Below are positions 49,761 through 58,596 of a stretch of 64,000 bases of DNA, piece by piece (position 1 is the stretch's first letter; each line of letters starts with the position of its first letter). Origin of the DNA: Candidatus Methylopumilus turicensis. GTDB taxonomy: Bacteria; Pseudomonadota; Gammaproteobacteria; Burkholderiales; Methylophilaceae. Location of the stretch: positions 372,001 to 436,000 of the forward strand of contig NZ_LN794158.1 in NCBI RefSeq assembly GCF_000953015.1, read 5' to 3'. The position numbers and the translations under genes were made by a program. Below the pieces are notes generated by a model, which ran no database searches, was not told the origin of the DNA, and was given only the letters and a program-made list of their open reading frames with translations.

Positions 49761-50375
49761 ATGAAACTTTTGTATTCACTTACTAGCCCTTATGCACGAA
49801 AAGTGCGCATTGTCGCTGCTGAAAAACATATTTCAATCGACCTAGAATTAGTGGTCTTGGCAGATCCGGATTGTCCTGTGCCATTGCATAATCCATTAGG
49901 CAAAATTCCAGTATTGATTATGGATGATGGTGAGAGCTTGTATGATTCCAGCGTGATTGTTGATTACTTAGATCAGCGTACCCCTGTGTCTCATCTTGTT
50001 CCGCAAGACACTAAGTCTAAGTTTCAAGTAAAGCGCTGGGAGTCTTTGGCGGATGGTGTTTGCGACGCTGGCGTTGCGGTGATGATCGAGCAGCGTCGCC
50101 CAGAAAACTTACAAGATCCAAGTTGGATTGCCAAACAATGGACGAAAGTTGAACGTGGCTTGCAAGTCCTCAATGACGATTTGGGTCAAAATAAATTTTG
50201 TGTGGCGGATACATTCAGTTTGGCCGATATTGCCTTGGTCTGTGTGCTTGGCTACTTAAATCTACGCTTTGGTAACAAGCTTGATTTAGATAAAAATTAC
50301 CCAAACTTAGCAAGAGTGAATCAGGCGCTTGCTTCACGCCCTTCAATTGCAGAAACTGTTCCGCCTCAGGCGTAA
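49761..50375 (+). CDS. Glutathione S-transferase family protein
   Basis: A 204-residue soluble protein. The thioredoxin-like N-terminal half (MKLLYSLTSPYARKVRIVAAEK, given by its ends) has SPYARKVRI at the catalytic Ser position used by bacterial GSTs, and GKIPVLIMDDGESLYDSSVI near 50 is the glutathione-binding cis-Pro/Ser region. The C-terminal half is the all-helical domain with FSLADIALVC near 150. It resembles the YibF-type group. The substrate is unknown. Single gene between nadC and mnmA. Confidence 0.87.
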   Translation: MKLLYSLTSPYARKVRIVAAEKHISIDLELVVLADPDCPVPLHNPLGKIPVLIMDDGESLYDSSVIVDYLDQRTPVSHLVPQDTKSKFQVKRWESLADGVCDAGVAVMIEQRRPENLQDPSWIAKQWTKVERGLQVLNDDLGQNKFCVADTFSLADIALVCVLGYLNLRFGNKLDLDKNYPNLARVNQALASRPSIAETVPPQA

Positions 50376-50387
50376 GCCCATTCAGGC

Positions 50388-51482
50388 TTAAATCGCCCCT
50401 GTAATAATTCCACCACCCAAACAGACGTTGCTTTCATATACAACGGCTGATTGGCCCGGGGTAATTGCCCATTGTTTTTGGCCGAATTTAATTTCCACAA
50501 AATCATCGCCTAAACGTTCGATTTCGCATGGTGCATCAGGCTGGCGGTAGCGTGTTTTTGCGGCATAAACCCAATTGGTTTTGGGTGGCTTGCCACTAAT
50601 CCAATGCACTTGACCTGCTTGCAGGCCATCGTTGAGCAGTAACGGATGCTCATGCCCTTGCACCACAATCAACACATTATTCTTCATGTCCTTTTGCGCC
50701 ACAAACCAAGGCTCACCGTTGCTCTCTTTTGAGCCGCCAATTTTCAACCCTTGGCGCTGGCCTAATGTGTAATACATCAAGCCATCGTGTTTGCCGACCA
50801 CTTTTCCGTCTGGCGTTTTCATTTCGCCTGGTTCGCGTGGTAAGTAGCGGCTTAAAAATTCCTGAAATGGGCGTTCGCCAATAAAGCAAATGCCAGTTGA
50901 GTCTTTCTTTTCACTGGTGGCAAGGCCTGCTTCACGGGCAATTTCACGTACGTCCCGTTTAAGTAAGTGACCCAGTGGAAATAATGTTTTAGAAAGTTGC
51001 GCTTGGTTTAGGCGGTGTAAGAAGTAACTTTGGTCTTTGCTGCCGTCTTCTGCTTTCAGTAACTGATACTCGCCCGCTTCGAACGGGTTTTCTCGGACTT
51101 GAGCATAGTGGCCTGTGGCAATTAAATCGGCGCCTAAGCCCATCGCATGATCTAAAAACGCTTTGAATTTAATTTCGGCATTGCACAAAATATCTGGATT
51201 AGGCGTGCGGCCTGCTTGATATTCATCTAAGAAGTTTTGAAACACGCGCTCTTTATATTCTTTACTAAAATTGACCGCTTCGATTTCAATGCCGATTTTG
51301 TCCGCGACAGAAACGGCATCAATTAAGTCTTGCTTAGATGAGCAATACTCGTCGGTATCGTCGTCTTCCCAGTTTTTCATAAATAGGCCGACCACGTCAT
51401 AGCCTTGCTGCTTGAGCAACAAAGCGGTGACTGAAGAATCTACGCCTCCAGAAAGCCCAACGACAACTCTTTTGTTTTTCAT
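50388..51482 (-). CDS. mnmA: tRNA-specific 2-thiouridylase MnmA
   Basis: Adds sulfur to U34 of tRNA-Lys, Glu and Gln. The 364 residues have the PP-loop [18 protein letters not shown] at the N-terminus, the catalytic Cys in [13 protein letters not shown] near residue 101 and the second catalytic Cys in STGICFIGE near 195. The C-terminal domains ([22 protein letters not shown]) are complete. It follows the Nudix gene by 30 bp on the minus strand. Confidence 0.96.
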   Translation of the reverse strand: MKNKRVVVGLSGGVDSSVTALLLKQQGYDVVGLFMKNWEDDDTDEYCSSKQDLIDAVSVADKIGIEIEAVNFSKEYKERVFQNFLDEYQAGRTPNPDILCNAEIKFKAFLDHAMGLGADLIATGHYAQVRENPFEAGEYQLLKAEDGSKDQSYFLHRLNQAQLSKTLFPLGHLLKRDVREIAREAGLATSEKKDSTGICFIGERPFQEFLSRYLPREPGEMKTPDGKVVGKHDGLMYYTLGQRQGLKIGGSKESNGEPWFVAQKDMKNNVLIVVQGHEHPLLLNDGLQAGQVHWISGKPPKTNWVYAAKTRYRQPDAPCEIERLGDDFVEIKFGQKQWAITPGQSAVVYESNVCLGGGIITGAI

Positions 51483-51512
51483 AAAATCTTTGCTTTATAC
51501 AAGGGCTATTTT

Positions 51513-51956
51513 TTACAAATGAGACAGAACAGTTAATGGAAAACGCTGTCCAGCTAAATAATCTTCTACACATTTCAATACTTGGGGGCTGCGATGGGTT
51601 GCTTGGCTGGCGCGAAGCTCTTCAATCGTCATCCACACCGCGCGAATAATGCCATCATCTAAACCTAGCGCTGGGTAATGAAGCCCAAGTTTTCCAACAA
51701 AGGCAAAACGTAAATAAGTAATGTCTTTGGCCGGACGTTGCCAGAGATAAATGCCTAATAATGCAGTTGGTGTAAAGTCGTGCGCCGTTTCTTCAAGCGT
51801 CTCGCGAATGACGCCTTGCAAGAGCGTTTCCCCTTGGTCTAAGTGACCAGCAGGCTGATTGATGCGCACGCCTTCTGTTGTGTTTTCTTCAACCATTAAA
51901 AAACGACCATCCTGCTCGATAATAGCCGCTACCGTGGTATTAGGTTTCCAGTTCAT
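51513..51956 (-). CDS. Nudix hydrolase (NudJ-like)
   Basis: A 147-residue Nudix protein with the box GHLDQGETLLQGVIRETLEETAHDF (about residues 37-61; G-x5-E-x7-RE-x-LEE). It resembles E. coli NudJ, a thiamine/nucleoside di- and triphosphate hydrolase, which likewise sits directly before mnmA. This conserved adjacency supports the call; the true substrate is unverified. Confidence 0.87.
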   Translation of the reverse strand: MNWKPNTTVAAIIEQDGRFLMVEENTTEGVRINQPAGHLDQGETLLQGVIRETLEETAHDFTPTALLGIYLWQRPAKDITYLRFAFVGKLGLHYPALGLDDGIIRAVWMTIEELRASQATHRSPQVLKCVEDYLAGQRFPLTVLSHL

Positions 51957-52042
51957 GTTGCTTGGCTTTCCAAATTACCTTGGAGGCTTAGTTATCTTAA
52001 AGAGACATTTTACCGCGTGTCGCTCGACATCACCAGCCAGGC

Positions 52043-52681
52043 TCATGAAGACACTAGTTGGGGAAATAATCCTGTCAGTCCGTGTGCAATAAATTCAATG
52101 GACATGGCCGCTAATATCAGGCCCATCAAACGCGTGACGATATTCATGCCGATGGTGCCAAGCTTATTGGCGATATTGGCAGAGAGTCTTAAGGTGATCC
52201 AAACCAAAGCCGCGACCACAGCGACAGGGATGGTTAGGCTGGCATGATTCACCAAGTTGGTACTTTTTTCGGCCGCAATAATCATACTACTAATCGCACC
52301 TGGCCCTGCCAATAAAGGAATGCTGAGCGGGACAATCGCGATTGCTTCACGGTCAACTAAATTTTGTGCTTCTTCAGGTGTTTGGCTTGCATGACTTTGT
52401 TTGCCGTGCATCATGTTAATTGACATCAGCAAAATTAAAATTCCACCACCCACTTGAAACGAGGGAATGGTGATGCTGAAAAAATTCAAAATATCATTGC
52501 CAATAAACGTTGCAATCGTTAGTACCGTAAACACGGTGATGGCAACGATATTGGCTGTGTGAGCCCTTGCCTTTTTGTCCCAGCTGCTGGTCGCACTGAT
52601 AAAAATCGGGATGCTACCGATTGGATTGACGATGGCGAAAAGTGCAATTCCTGTTTTGAATAAATAGGCCCATTCGGTCAT
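52043..52681 (-). CDS. MarC-family integral membrane protein
   Basis: A 212-residue protein with six predicted helices, starting MTEWAYLFKTGIALFAIVNPIGSIPIF, the characteristic MarC N-terminus (described here by its ends). A second half-repeat has VPLSIPLLAGPGAISSMI near residue 112. The frame is open to 52816, but the extra 45 residues are polar and not of MarC type, so ATG 52681 is used. Some relatives are annotated as NAAT amino-acid transporters; the function is not established. Confidence 0.88.
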   Translation of the reverse strand: MTEWAYLFKTGIALFAIVNPIGSIPIFISATSSWDKKARAHTANIVAITVFTVLTIATFIGNDILNFFSITIPSFQVGGGILILLMSINMMHGKQSHASQTPEEAQNLVDREAIAIVPLSIPLLAGPGAISSMIIAAEKSTNLVNHASLTIPVAVVAALVWITLRLSANIANKLGTIGMNIVTRLMGLILAAMSIEFIAHGLTGLFPQLVSS

Positions 52682-52792
52682 GTTAGTAGTCTTCTTTTCT
52701 TGTTTTCTTTGTTGGTGCTTATTAAGGCTTCGGTTAGTATTGTGGCACATCGGCTTATTACACAACGAAATATTAACCCTAAGCGTCAATCT

Positions 52793-53398
52793 ATGTTTAC
52801 CAATACTGATCAGCACAAAATGATTTACTTAGCATCACGGTCACCAAGACGCGCTGAGTTGCTTCAGCAAATGGGCCTTGCGTTTATTGTGTTGCCTGCA
52901 GATATTGATGAAACACCGCTCCAAAATGAGCCATCAGAGGCGTACGTGTTGCGACTGGCTGCCGAAAAAGCAAAAGCGTGCTACAAAGACTTGGTCATGA
53001 AATCTATGTCGCTCTACCCAGTATTGGCGGCCGATACGACGGTTAGTATTGATGGAAAAATATTAGGCAAACCACAGGATGATGATGATGCTTTTCAGAT
53101 GCTCTCAAGCATGTCCGGGCGATGGCATGAAGTCCACACAGGAATCGCTGTCGCGACTGCTGATGGCGTGAGTGTGGCTATTTCCAGCACTAGAGTTGAA
53201 ATGGCACCATTGTCTGATCAAACGATTCTGGCCTACATCGCCACAGGAGAGCCCCGCGACAAAGCGGGTGCATATGGCATACAAGGCTTTGCTGGCACAC
53301 TCATTAAGCGTATTGAAGGCAGCTATTCTGGCGTAATGGGATTGCCAGTCTATGAAACTGCCCAGTTGCTGAGCCAAGCGGGCATCCGAATGTATTGA
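52793..53398 (+). CDS. maf: Maf-family nucleoside triphosphate pyrophosphatase
   Basis: House-cleaning pyrophosphatase that hydrolyses non-canonical or modified NTPs. The 201 residues carry the Maf signature IYLASRSPRRAELLQQMG near the N-terminus, AADTTVSIDGKILGKP near residue 80 and DKAGAYGIQGFAG near 157. Starts at ATG 52793 or ATG 52820 are both possible; neither has a strong ribosome site. Maf directly before rng is a conserved arrangement. Confidence 0.93.
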   Translation: MFTNTDQHKMIYLASRSPRRAELLQQMGLAFIVLPADIDETPLQNEPSEAYVLRLAAEKAKACYKDLVMKSMSLYPVLAADTTVSIDGKILGKPQDDDDAFQMLSSMSGRWHEVHTGIAVATADGVSVAISSTRVEMAPLSDQTILAYIATGEPRDKAGAYGIQGFAGTLIKRIEGSYSGVMGLPVYETAQLLSQAGIRMY

Positions 53399-53459
53399 AA
53401 ACAAAAAATACAAAATTGATAACAAATGACGAATCAAAAAATAGCTAAAGTGAGTTGAG

Positions 53460-54911
53460 ATGAGTGAAGAAATTTTAATTAATGTCACCCCGCAAGAAAC
53501 GCGGGTAGCGATTGTCGAGCAGGGGGTCGTTCAAGAGCTTCATATTGAGCGCAGCACATCATTGGGCTTGGTTGGTAATATTTATCGTGGTTCGGTATGT
53601 CGCGTATTACCCGGCATGCAGTCAGCTTTTGTGGAAATTGGTTTGCATCGCGCCGCATTTTTACATGTGGCTGATGTGTTGGAATGTACCAATGCGAATC
53701 AAGAAAAAACCATTCAAGAGGTGTTGCACGAAGGCCAGCCTTTAATGGTGCAAGTGGTGAAAGAGCCGATTGGCACCAAAGGTGCGCGGCTGACGACGCA
53801 AATCAGTATCGCCGGGCGCTTTTTGGTTTATTTGCCGCAGCAAGATCATATTGGAGTTTCGCAGCGGATTGAAGATGAGGCGGAGCGCGAATTGTTGCGA
53901 GATCGACTGCTTGGGCTGTTACCTGAAAAGCACGCGGGGGGTTACATTATTCGCACCATGTCAGAAACAGCGAGTGATGAAGAGTTGCTAGCCGATATCG
54001 CTTATTTAGATAAGGTGTGGGGCAATATTCAAGCGGCAAGTCATGGCGCTTCTGAACGTTCTCTGGTGTTTCAGGACTTGAACTTGCCGATGCGGATATT
54101 GCGTGATGTGGTGAATGAAAAAACGGATCGTATTGTCATCGACTCACGAGAAACCTTCCAAAAGCTTTCAGAGTTTGCAGAGCTTTATGCGGCAGGCGCG
54201 GTAACGCGACTCGAGCATTACCAAGGTGAGCGTCCATTATTTGACATGTATAACGTGGAGGTGGAAATTGAAAAAGCCATGTCACGCAAAGTGGAGCTTA
54301 AGTCCGGCGGCTATTTGATTTTTGATCAAACCGAGGCGCTCACTACAGTGGATGTGAATACTGGGGGCTTTGTCAGTGGAAAGAGCCTGTCTGACACCAT
54401 TTTTAAGACAAATCTTGAAGCCTCACAATGCATTGCTCGCCAACTAAGACTCCGTAATCTTGGCGGTATTATTATTATCGATTTTATTGATATGGATGAA
54501 GATAGCCAGCGCGAAGCCGTGATGCAGGAGCTGAAGCGTGCTGTGGAAAAAGACCGTGCACGGATTAGTGTGAGCGGCTTTTCTTCTTTGGGCTTGGTTG
54601 AAATGACCCGCAAACGTACCCGTGAAAGTTTGGCACATATTCTTTGTGAGCCATGCCCAAGTTGTAGAGGTCGCGGTGAGCTAAAAACTGCGCAGACGGT
54701 CTGTTACGAAATTCTGCGTGAGTTATTGCGGCATGCTAGACAGTTTAGCGCCAGAGAATTTCGTGTGCTCGCTTCGCAAAAAGTGATTGGGATGTTGTTG
54801 GATGAGGAGTCACAAAGCCTCGCTAATCTATCTGACTTTATTGGTAAGCCCGTTTCCCTGCAGGTGGAAAATCAATACTCACAAGAGTCGTTTGATATTG
54901 TGTTGATGTAA
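53460..54911 (+). CDS. rng: Ribonuclease G
   Basis: Endoribonuclease of the RNase E/G family that matures the 16S rRNA 5' end and takes part in mRNA decay. At 483 residues it lacks the degradosome scaffold of RNase E, as expected for RNase G. It has an N-terminal S1 domain (about residues 35-125), the catalytic TTVDVNTGGFV and IDFIDM Asp residues near 300 and 345, and a Zn-link CEPCPSC near 398. Works downstream of RppH in 5'-end-dependent decay. Confidence 0.95.
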   Translation: MSEEILINVTPQETRVAIVEQGVVQELHIERSTSLGLVGNIYRGSVCRVLPGMQSAFVEIGLHRAAFLHVADVLECTNANQEKTIQEVLHEGQPLMVQVVKEPIGTKGARLTTQISIAGRFLVYLPQQDHIGVSQRIEDEAERELLRDRLLGLLPEKHAGGYIIRTMSETASDEELLADIAYLDKVWGNIQAASHGASERSLVFQDLNLPMRILRDVVNEKTDRIVIDSRETFQKLSEFAELYAAGAVTRLEHYQGERPLFDMYNVEVEIEKAMSRKVELKSGGYLIFDQTEALTTVDVNTGGFVSGKSLSDTIFKTNLEASQCIARQLRLRNLGGIIIIDFIDMDEDSQREAVMQELKRAVEKDRARISVSGFSSLGLVEMTRKRTRESLAHILCEPCPSCRGRGELKTAQTVCYEILRELLRHARQFSAREFRVLASQKVIGMLLDEESQSLANLSDFIGKPVSLQVENQYSQESFDIVLM

Positions 54912-54923
54912 TGAGTCTTGCGC

Positions 54924-55499
54924 TTAAAACAACTTCATCAAGCTTATTTCTAGGGGTGCAAAGACAAGTATCTGCATAAGCTGCGCAGTCATGATCGCAA
55001 TTAATGGTGATAGATCTAGGCCGTTAGGTGATGGGATCATGCGACGAATAGGTTGCATGATCGGCCTTGTTAAAGCTTCCAGCGCAGGTGCGATAGGGGT
55101 GTGGGGATTCACCCAGCTCAGCAAGGCTTGGGCCACAATCGCGTACAAGAATAGATCCATGCTGAGGTTGGCGACATGCAGTACGGATAAGCCAATGATC
55201 ACCAGGTAAACTGAATTCCCCGCAAGTGAAAATGGAAAACCATTTACCCATTGCAACAGAAACTGTAAGAGTAACTGGGTTAAGAAGGCGAGTAAAAATG
55301 TTGATGTATCCAGCCTAAAAAGGCTCGGGATCGCTCTTCGCATTGGGATCACTGCAAAATCAGTCACCGCAACGACCATCTGTGAAAGTGGGTTTCGAAA
55401 CGGCGCGTTGGTGGCTTGTAAATAAAAGCGTAGTAAAAAAGCCAGACTGAGCAAACCAAGTAGGGTGTTCAGCAAGAATTGGAACGCAGTGACCAGCAT
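54924..55499 (-). CDS. YggT family membrane protein
   Basis: A 191-residue inner-membrane protein with two YggT units, each a pair of helices flanking a conserved Arg/Pro stretch (FYLQATNAPFRNPLSQ near residue 26, and ALEALTRPIMQPIRRMIPS near 135). It stops 13 bp before the convergent end of rng and lies 2 bp after proC. The yggS-proC-yggT order is conserved in proteobacteria; roles in osmotic or K+ stress have been proposed. Confidence 0.9.
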   Translation of the reverse strand: MLVTAFQFLLNTLLGLLSLAFLLRFYLQATNAPFRNPLSQMVVAVTDFAVIPMRRAIPSLFRLDTSTFLLAFLTQLLLQFLLQWVNGFPFSLAGNSVYLVIIGLSVLHVANLSMDLFLYAIVAQALLSWVNPHTPIAPALEALTRPIMQPIRRMIPSPNGLDLSPLIAIMTAQLMQILVFAPLEISLMKLF

Positions 55500-55501
55500 G
55501 A

Positions 55502-56329
55502 TTAATCCTTCCCTAAACTATCACCAAGCGCTTCTGAACGAGCGGCGGCGGCTTTTGCTGCTTTAATGATCGATGACTTTACGGTCGCGCTTTCCATGGT
55601 CAAAATGGCTTGTTCGGTCGTGCCACCTTTTGAAGTCACTTGGCTTCTCAATGTTGCTGGCGACTCATGGCTTTGTTCAGCTAATTTGCTGGCGCCAATA
55701 AAGGTTTGCAAACTTAAGGTTTTTGCTTGTTCTGCATTAAGCCCCAATTCTAATGCGGCTTGTTGCATCGCTTCAATAAAGTAAAACACATATGCTGGCC
55801 CGCTGCCTGAAATAGCCGTGACAGCATCCATCTTAGCTTCTTCGTCCAACCATAAAATTTGACCGACTGCTTTAAGGATTGTTTCTGCTTGACCATGCTG
55901 ATGTTGGGTCACTTCTGGCATTGCATAAAGCGCAGAAACGCCTAATTGGATTTGTGCCGGTGTGTTTGGCATCACGCGAATAATCGATTGATAACCCCCA
56001 AGCCAACGTGCGATGTCTTTAGCACGAATGCCCGCAGCAATCGAAATCAGTAATTGGTTTTGCAATAAGCTTCCCAAGAAAATAGAGAGATCACGCAGTT
56101 GTTGAGGCTTCACAGCCAACACCACAATGTCCGCCATCGAAACGCTTGGTAATTGTTCGGTGACTGATACACCAAAGTCTGCTTTGAGTTGCGTGCGTTT
56201 TTCTGCGTCAGGCTCTATCACATTGATATCACTCATCAGGTAGCCATTGGTTTGAAGGCCGCCAATAAGCGCTCGCGCCATATTGCCGCCGCCAATAAAA
56301 CAAATTTTTCCGAGGGTATGTTCAGTCAT
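55502..56329 (-). CDS. proC: Pyrroline-5-carboxylate reductase
   Basis: Last step of proline synthesis, NAD(P)H-dependent. The 275 residues have the N-terminal fold ICFIGGGNMARALIGGL, VLAVKPQQ near residue 71, RVMPNTPA near 118 and the C-terminal signature near 215-250 (PATLRSQVTSKGGTTE). Middle gene of the yggS-proC-yggT group. Confidence 0.96.
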   Translation of the reverse strand: MTEHTLGKICFIGGGNMARALIGGLQTNGYLMSDINVIEPDAEKRTQLKADFGVSVTEQLPSVSMADIVVLAVKPQQLRDLSIFLGSLLQNQLLISIAAGIRAKDIARWLGGYQSIIRVMPNTPAQIQLGVSALYAMPEVTQHQHGQAETILKAVGQILWLDEEAKMDAVTAISGSGPAYVFYFIEAMQQAALELGLNAEQAKTLSLQTFIGASKLAEQSHESPATLRSQVTSKGGTTEQAILTMESATVKSSIIKAAKAAAARSEALGDSLGKD

Positions 56330-56389
56330 GTTTAGCTTTCAGTGTTGCTTGCATTGTTCTTCAATATTGCGCGACTTATAGTGCGGGAT

Positions 56390-57115
56390 TTAATGTGGGT
56401 CTTCAAGTGTAATTTTGGCTGGTCGTGCGCCAAAAATAGCAGAGCCGATTCTGACGATGGTTGCGCCTTCTTCAATCGCAATTTGGTAATCCCCCGACAT
56501 GCCCATGGATAAGGTATCCATTGCATAGCCTTGCTTGACTAATGCATTAAGCAAATGTCGCATTTGCTGAAATTGTTGTCGCTGTAAAGCTTCATCATCT
56601 GTCGGTTCTGGGATTGACATTAATCCGCGTAATTTGAGTTTAGGTAAAGTGCTTACTGTTTTTACTAATTCGGCAAGGGCGTCAGGCGCAATGCCACTCT
56701 TGGTTGACTCACCGCTGATATTCACTTGCAAACAGATTTGCAAAGGATGCAATGCTGCAGGCCTAGCGTCATTTAAGCGTTGTGCAACTTTTAGCCTATC
56801 CACGCCATGCACCCAGCTAAAGTGTTGTGCAATTGGTTGGGTTTTGTTGCTTTGTATGGGGCCAATAAAATGCCATTCAATTGCTAAATCTGCCAAGGCA
56901 ACTTGTTTGTTTAGCGCTTCTTGTAAGTAGTTTTCGCCAAAGGCGGTTTGCCCCGCTTGATAAGCTTCGCGTACTTTGTCCGCAGATTGTGTTTTGCTCA
57001 CAGCTACTAGGGTGACATGACCATCTTGATTGACGATGTGTTGGGTGCCACGTTTGGTAAGGGCTTTTTCAATATCCGCTTTCACGGCTTGCAAGCGCTG
57101 GGTGCTTATGTTCAT
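56390..57115 (-). CDS. YggS-type pyridoxal phosphate homeostasis protein
   Basis: A 241-residue PLP-binding protein (PLPBP family) with an alanine-racemase-like barrel. Lys in LVAVSKTQSA near residue 34 is the PLP Schiff-base residue; WHFIGPIQSNK near 84 and GMSGDYQIAIEEGATIVRIG near 205 are family signatures. It acts in vitamin B6 and amino-acid homeostasis rather than catalysis. ATG 57115 is preferred to the TTG two codons upstream. Followed by proC. Confidence 0.92.
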   Translation of the reverse strand: MNISTQRLQAVKADIEKALTKRGTQHIVNQDGHVTLVAVSKTQSADKVREAYQAGQTAFGENYLQEALNKQVALADLAIEWHFIGPIQSNKTQPIAQHFSWVHGVDRLKVAQRLNDARPAALHPLQICLQVNISGESTKSGIAPDALAELVKTVSTLPKLKLRGLMSIPEPTDDEALQRQQFQQMRHLLNALVKQGYAMDTLSMGMSGDYQIAIEEGATIVRIGSAIFGARPAKITLEDPH

Positions 57116-57209
57116 AATCAATTCGTTTATTTATGCCATTAAACTACGACAGGTTTTTAGTGGATCTGGGTTGATCTGCTGTGTTGGTTTGATTATATAG
57201 GAGCGTTGT

Positions 57210-58256
57210 GTGGATATTTCCGATTTGTTGGCATTTTCAGTCAAAAATAAAGCATCCGATTTGCATTTGTCATCTGGATTGCCTCCTATGATTAGGGTGC
57301 ATGGTGATGTGCGTAAGATGAGTCTTCCATCATTGAGCCATGAGCAAGTGCATGGCATGTTGTATGACATTATGAACGATGGTCAGCGCAAGACGTTTAA
57401 AGAAACGCTCGAGTGTGATTTTTCATTTGAAATTCCAAATTTAGCCCGTTTTCGCGTCAATGCGTTTAATCAAAATCGCGGCGCTGGTGCGGTTTTCAGA
57501 ACGATTCCCTCTGTTGTGTTGACCCTTGATCAGCTGAATGCGCCCAAAATTTTTAAAGAGATTGCCGAAATGCCGCGTGGCTTAGTGTTGGTAACTGGGC
57601 CAACAGGTTCCGGAAAATCGACGACATTGGCCGCCATGGTGGATTACGTCAATGAACATGACTATGGTCATATTCTGACGGTCGAGGACCCGATTGAGTT
57701 TGTGCATACGTCAAAAAAATGTCTGATTAACCAACGGGAGGTTGGGCCACATACGCAGTCATTTGCTAATGCACTAAGAGCGGCGTTGCGAGAAGATCCA
57801 GATGTGATTTTAGTCGGGGAAATGCGTGATTTAGAAACGATACGCTTAGCATTAAGTGCGGCTGAAACAGGGCATCTGGTTTTCGGCACTTTGCACACAA
57901 GCTCTGCCGCAAAAACCATTGACCGTGTCGTGGATGTTTTTCCTGCCGCAGAAAAGGAAATGGTGCGTTCAATGCTTTCTGAATCGCTTCGTGCAGTCAT
58001 TTCACAAACCCTATGTAAAACCAAAGATGGTGAAGGCAGGGTTGCCGCCCATGAAATTATGATTGGTACGCCCGCTATTCGTAACCTGATTCGCGAAAAC
58101 AAAGTCGCTCAGATGTATTCGGCCATTCAAACAGGTCAAAACATCGGCATGCAAACCCTCGATCAACATTTACAGGCGCTAGTCAGTGGCAATGTGATTT
58201 CAAATGCAGAAGCACGCAAGAAGGCCGCCAACAAAGATAACTTCTTAGGCGCATAA
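57210..58256 (+). CDS. pilT: Type IV pilus retraction ATPase PilT
   Basis: Hexameric cytoplasmic ATPase powering pilus retraction, twitching and DNA uptake. The 348 residues contain the N-terminal SDLHLSSGLPPMIRVHGD, Walker A GPTGSGKST near residue 131, the Asp box EDPIEF near 158, Walker B ILVGEMRDLET near 197 and the C-terminal AIRNLIRE effector motif near 286. It starts at GTG 57210 with AGGAG seven bases upstream. It is normally followed by pilU, of which only a decayed tail remains here; pilT itself looks intact. No other pilus gene is in the window. Confidence 0.95.
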   Translation: MDISDLLAFSVKNKASDLHLSSGLPPMIRVHGDVRKMSLPSLSHEQVHGMLYDIMNDGQRKTFKETLECDFSFEIPNLARFRVNAFNQNRGAGAVFRTIPSVVLTLDQLNAPKIFKEIAEMPRGLVLVTGPTGSGKSTTLAAMVDYVNEHDYGHILTVEDPIEFVHTSKKCLINQREVGPHTQSFANALRAALREDPDVILVGEMRDLETIRLALSAAETGHLVFGTLHTSSAAKTIDRVVDVFPAAEKEMVRSMLSESLRAVISQTLCKTKDGEGRVAAHEIMIGTPAIRNLIRENKVAQMYSAIQTGQNIGMQTLDQHLQALVSGNVISNAEARKKAANKDNFLGA

Positions 58257-58274
58257 AATGCGCCAAGCACACAT

Positions 58275-58304
58275 CCATTCAGAACAAATCCATACAGAAC
58301 AAAT
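58275..58304. repeat. Tandem 15-bp duplication at the edge of the pilU remnant
   Basis: CCATTCAGAACAAAT is followed directly by CCATACAGAACAAAT (one mismatch). It lies between the pilT stop and the recognisable pilU tail, possibly near the deletion junction. Confidence 0.8.
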
Positions 58305-58467
58305 CAAGGTGTGCTGTTGGATTTGTATGCAGAAGGAGGGCTCACATAGAGAATCTATTTGAAATGCCGAATCGGTAAATGATGTGCAACTCAAAATCAA
58401 GTTAGATGGCAATATTAATCAAGGCATGGATTTAGGCCATAGCATGCAAGGATTAAATGTTATTTAA
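58302..58467 (+). pseudogene. pilU: Remnant of the 3' end of pilU
   Basis: Three frames together read as the usual PilU C-terminus. The first frame gives QGVLLDLYAEGGLT and then a TAG. After single-base indels, the stretch 58345-58380 corresponds to the expected YE-AL-RNADSV segment. The third frame gives NDVQLKIKLDGNINQ... and ends at TAA 58465-58467; it matches the NDLRLQIKL ending of known PilU. The first 90% of the gene is missing, since pilT ends only 45 bp earlier. The sequence 58468-58590 up to the next gene holds no coding signal that I can see. Confidence 0.75.
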
Positions 58468-58596
58468 CAATCATTTATCAAAAAATAAATTATTCAAAAT
58501 GACTTGCGTTAGCTTTTCTATTTATGGGAGTATTGCAAGCTGACGTGGTTAACAGGCCCGTTAAACCAATAGGGACGCGGTATTCAGGTATTGTTG

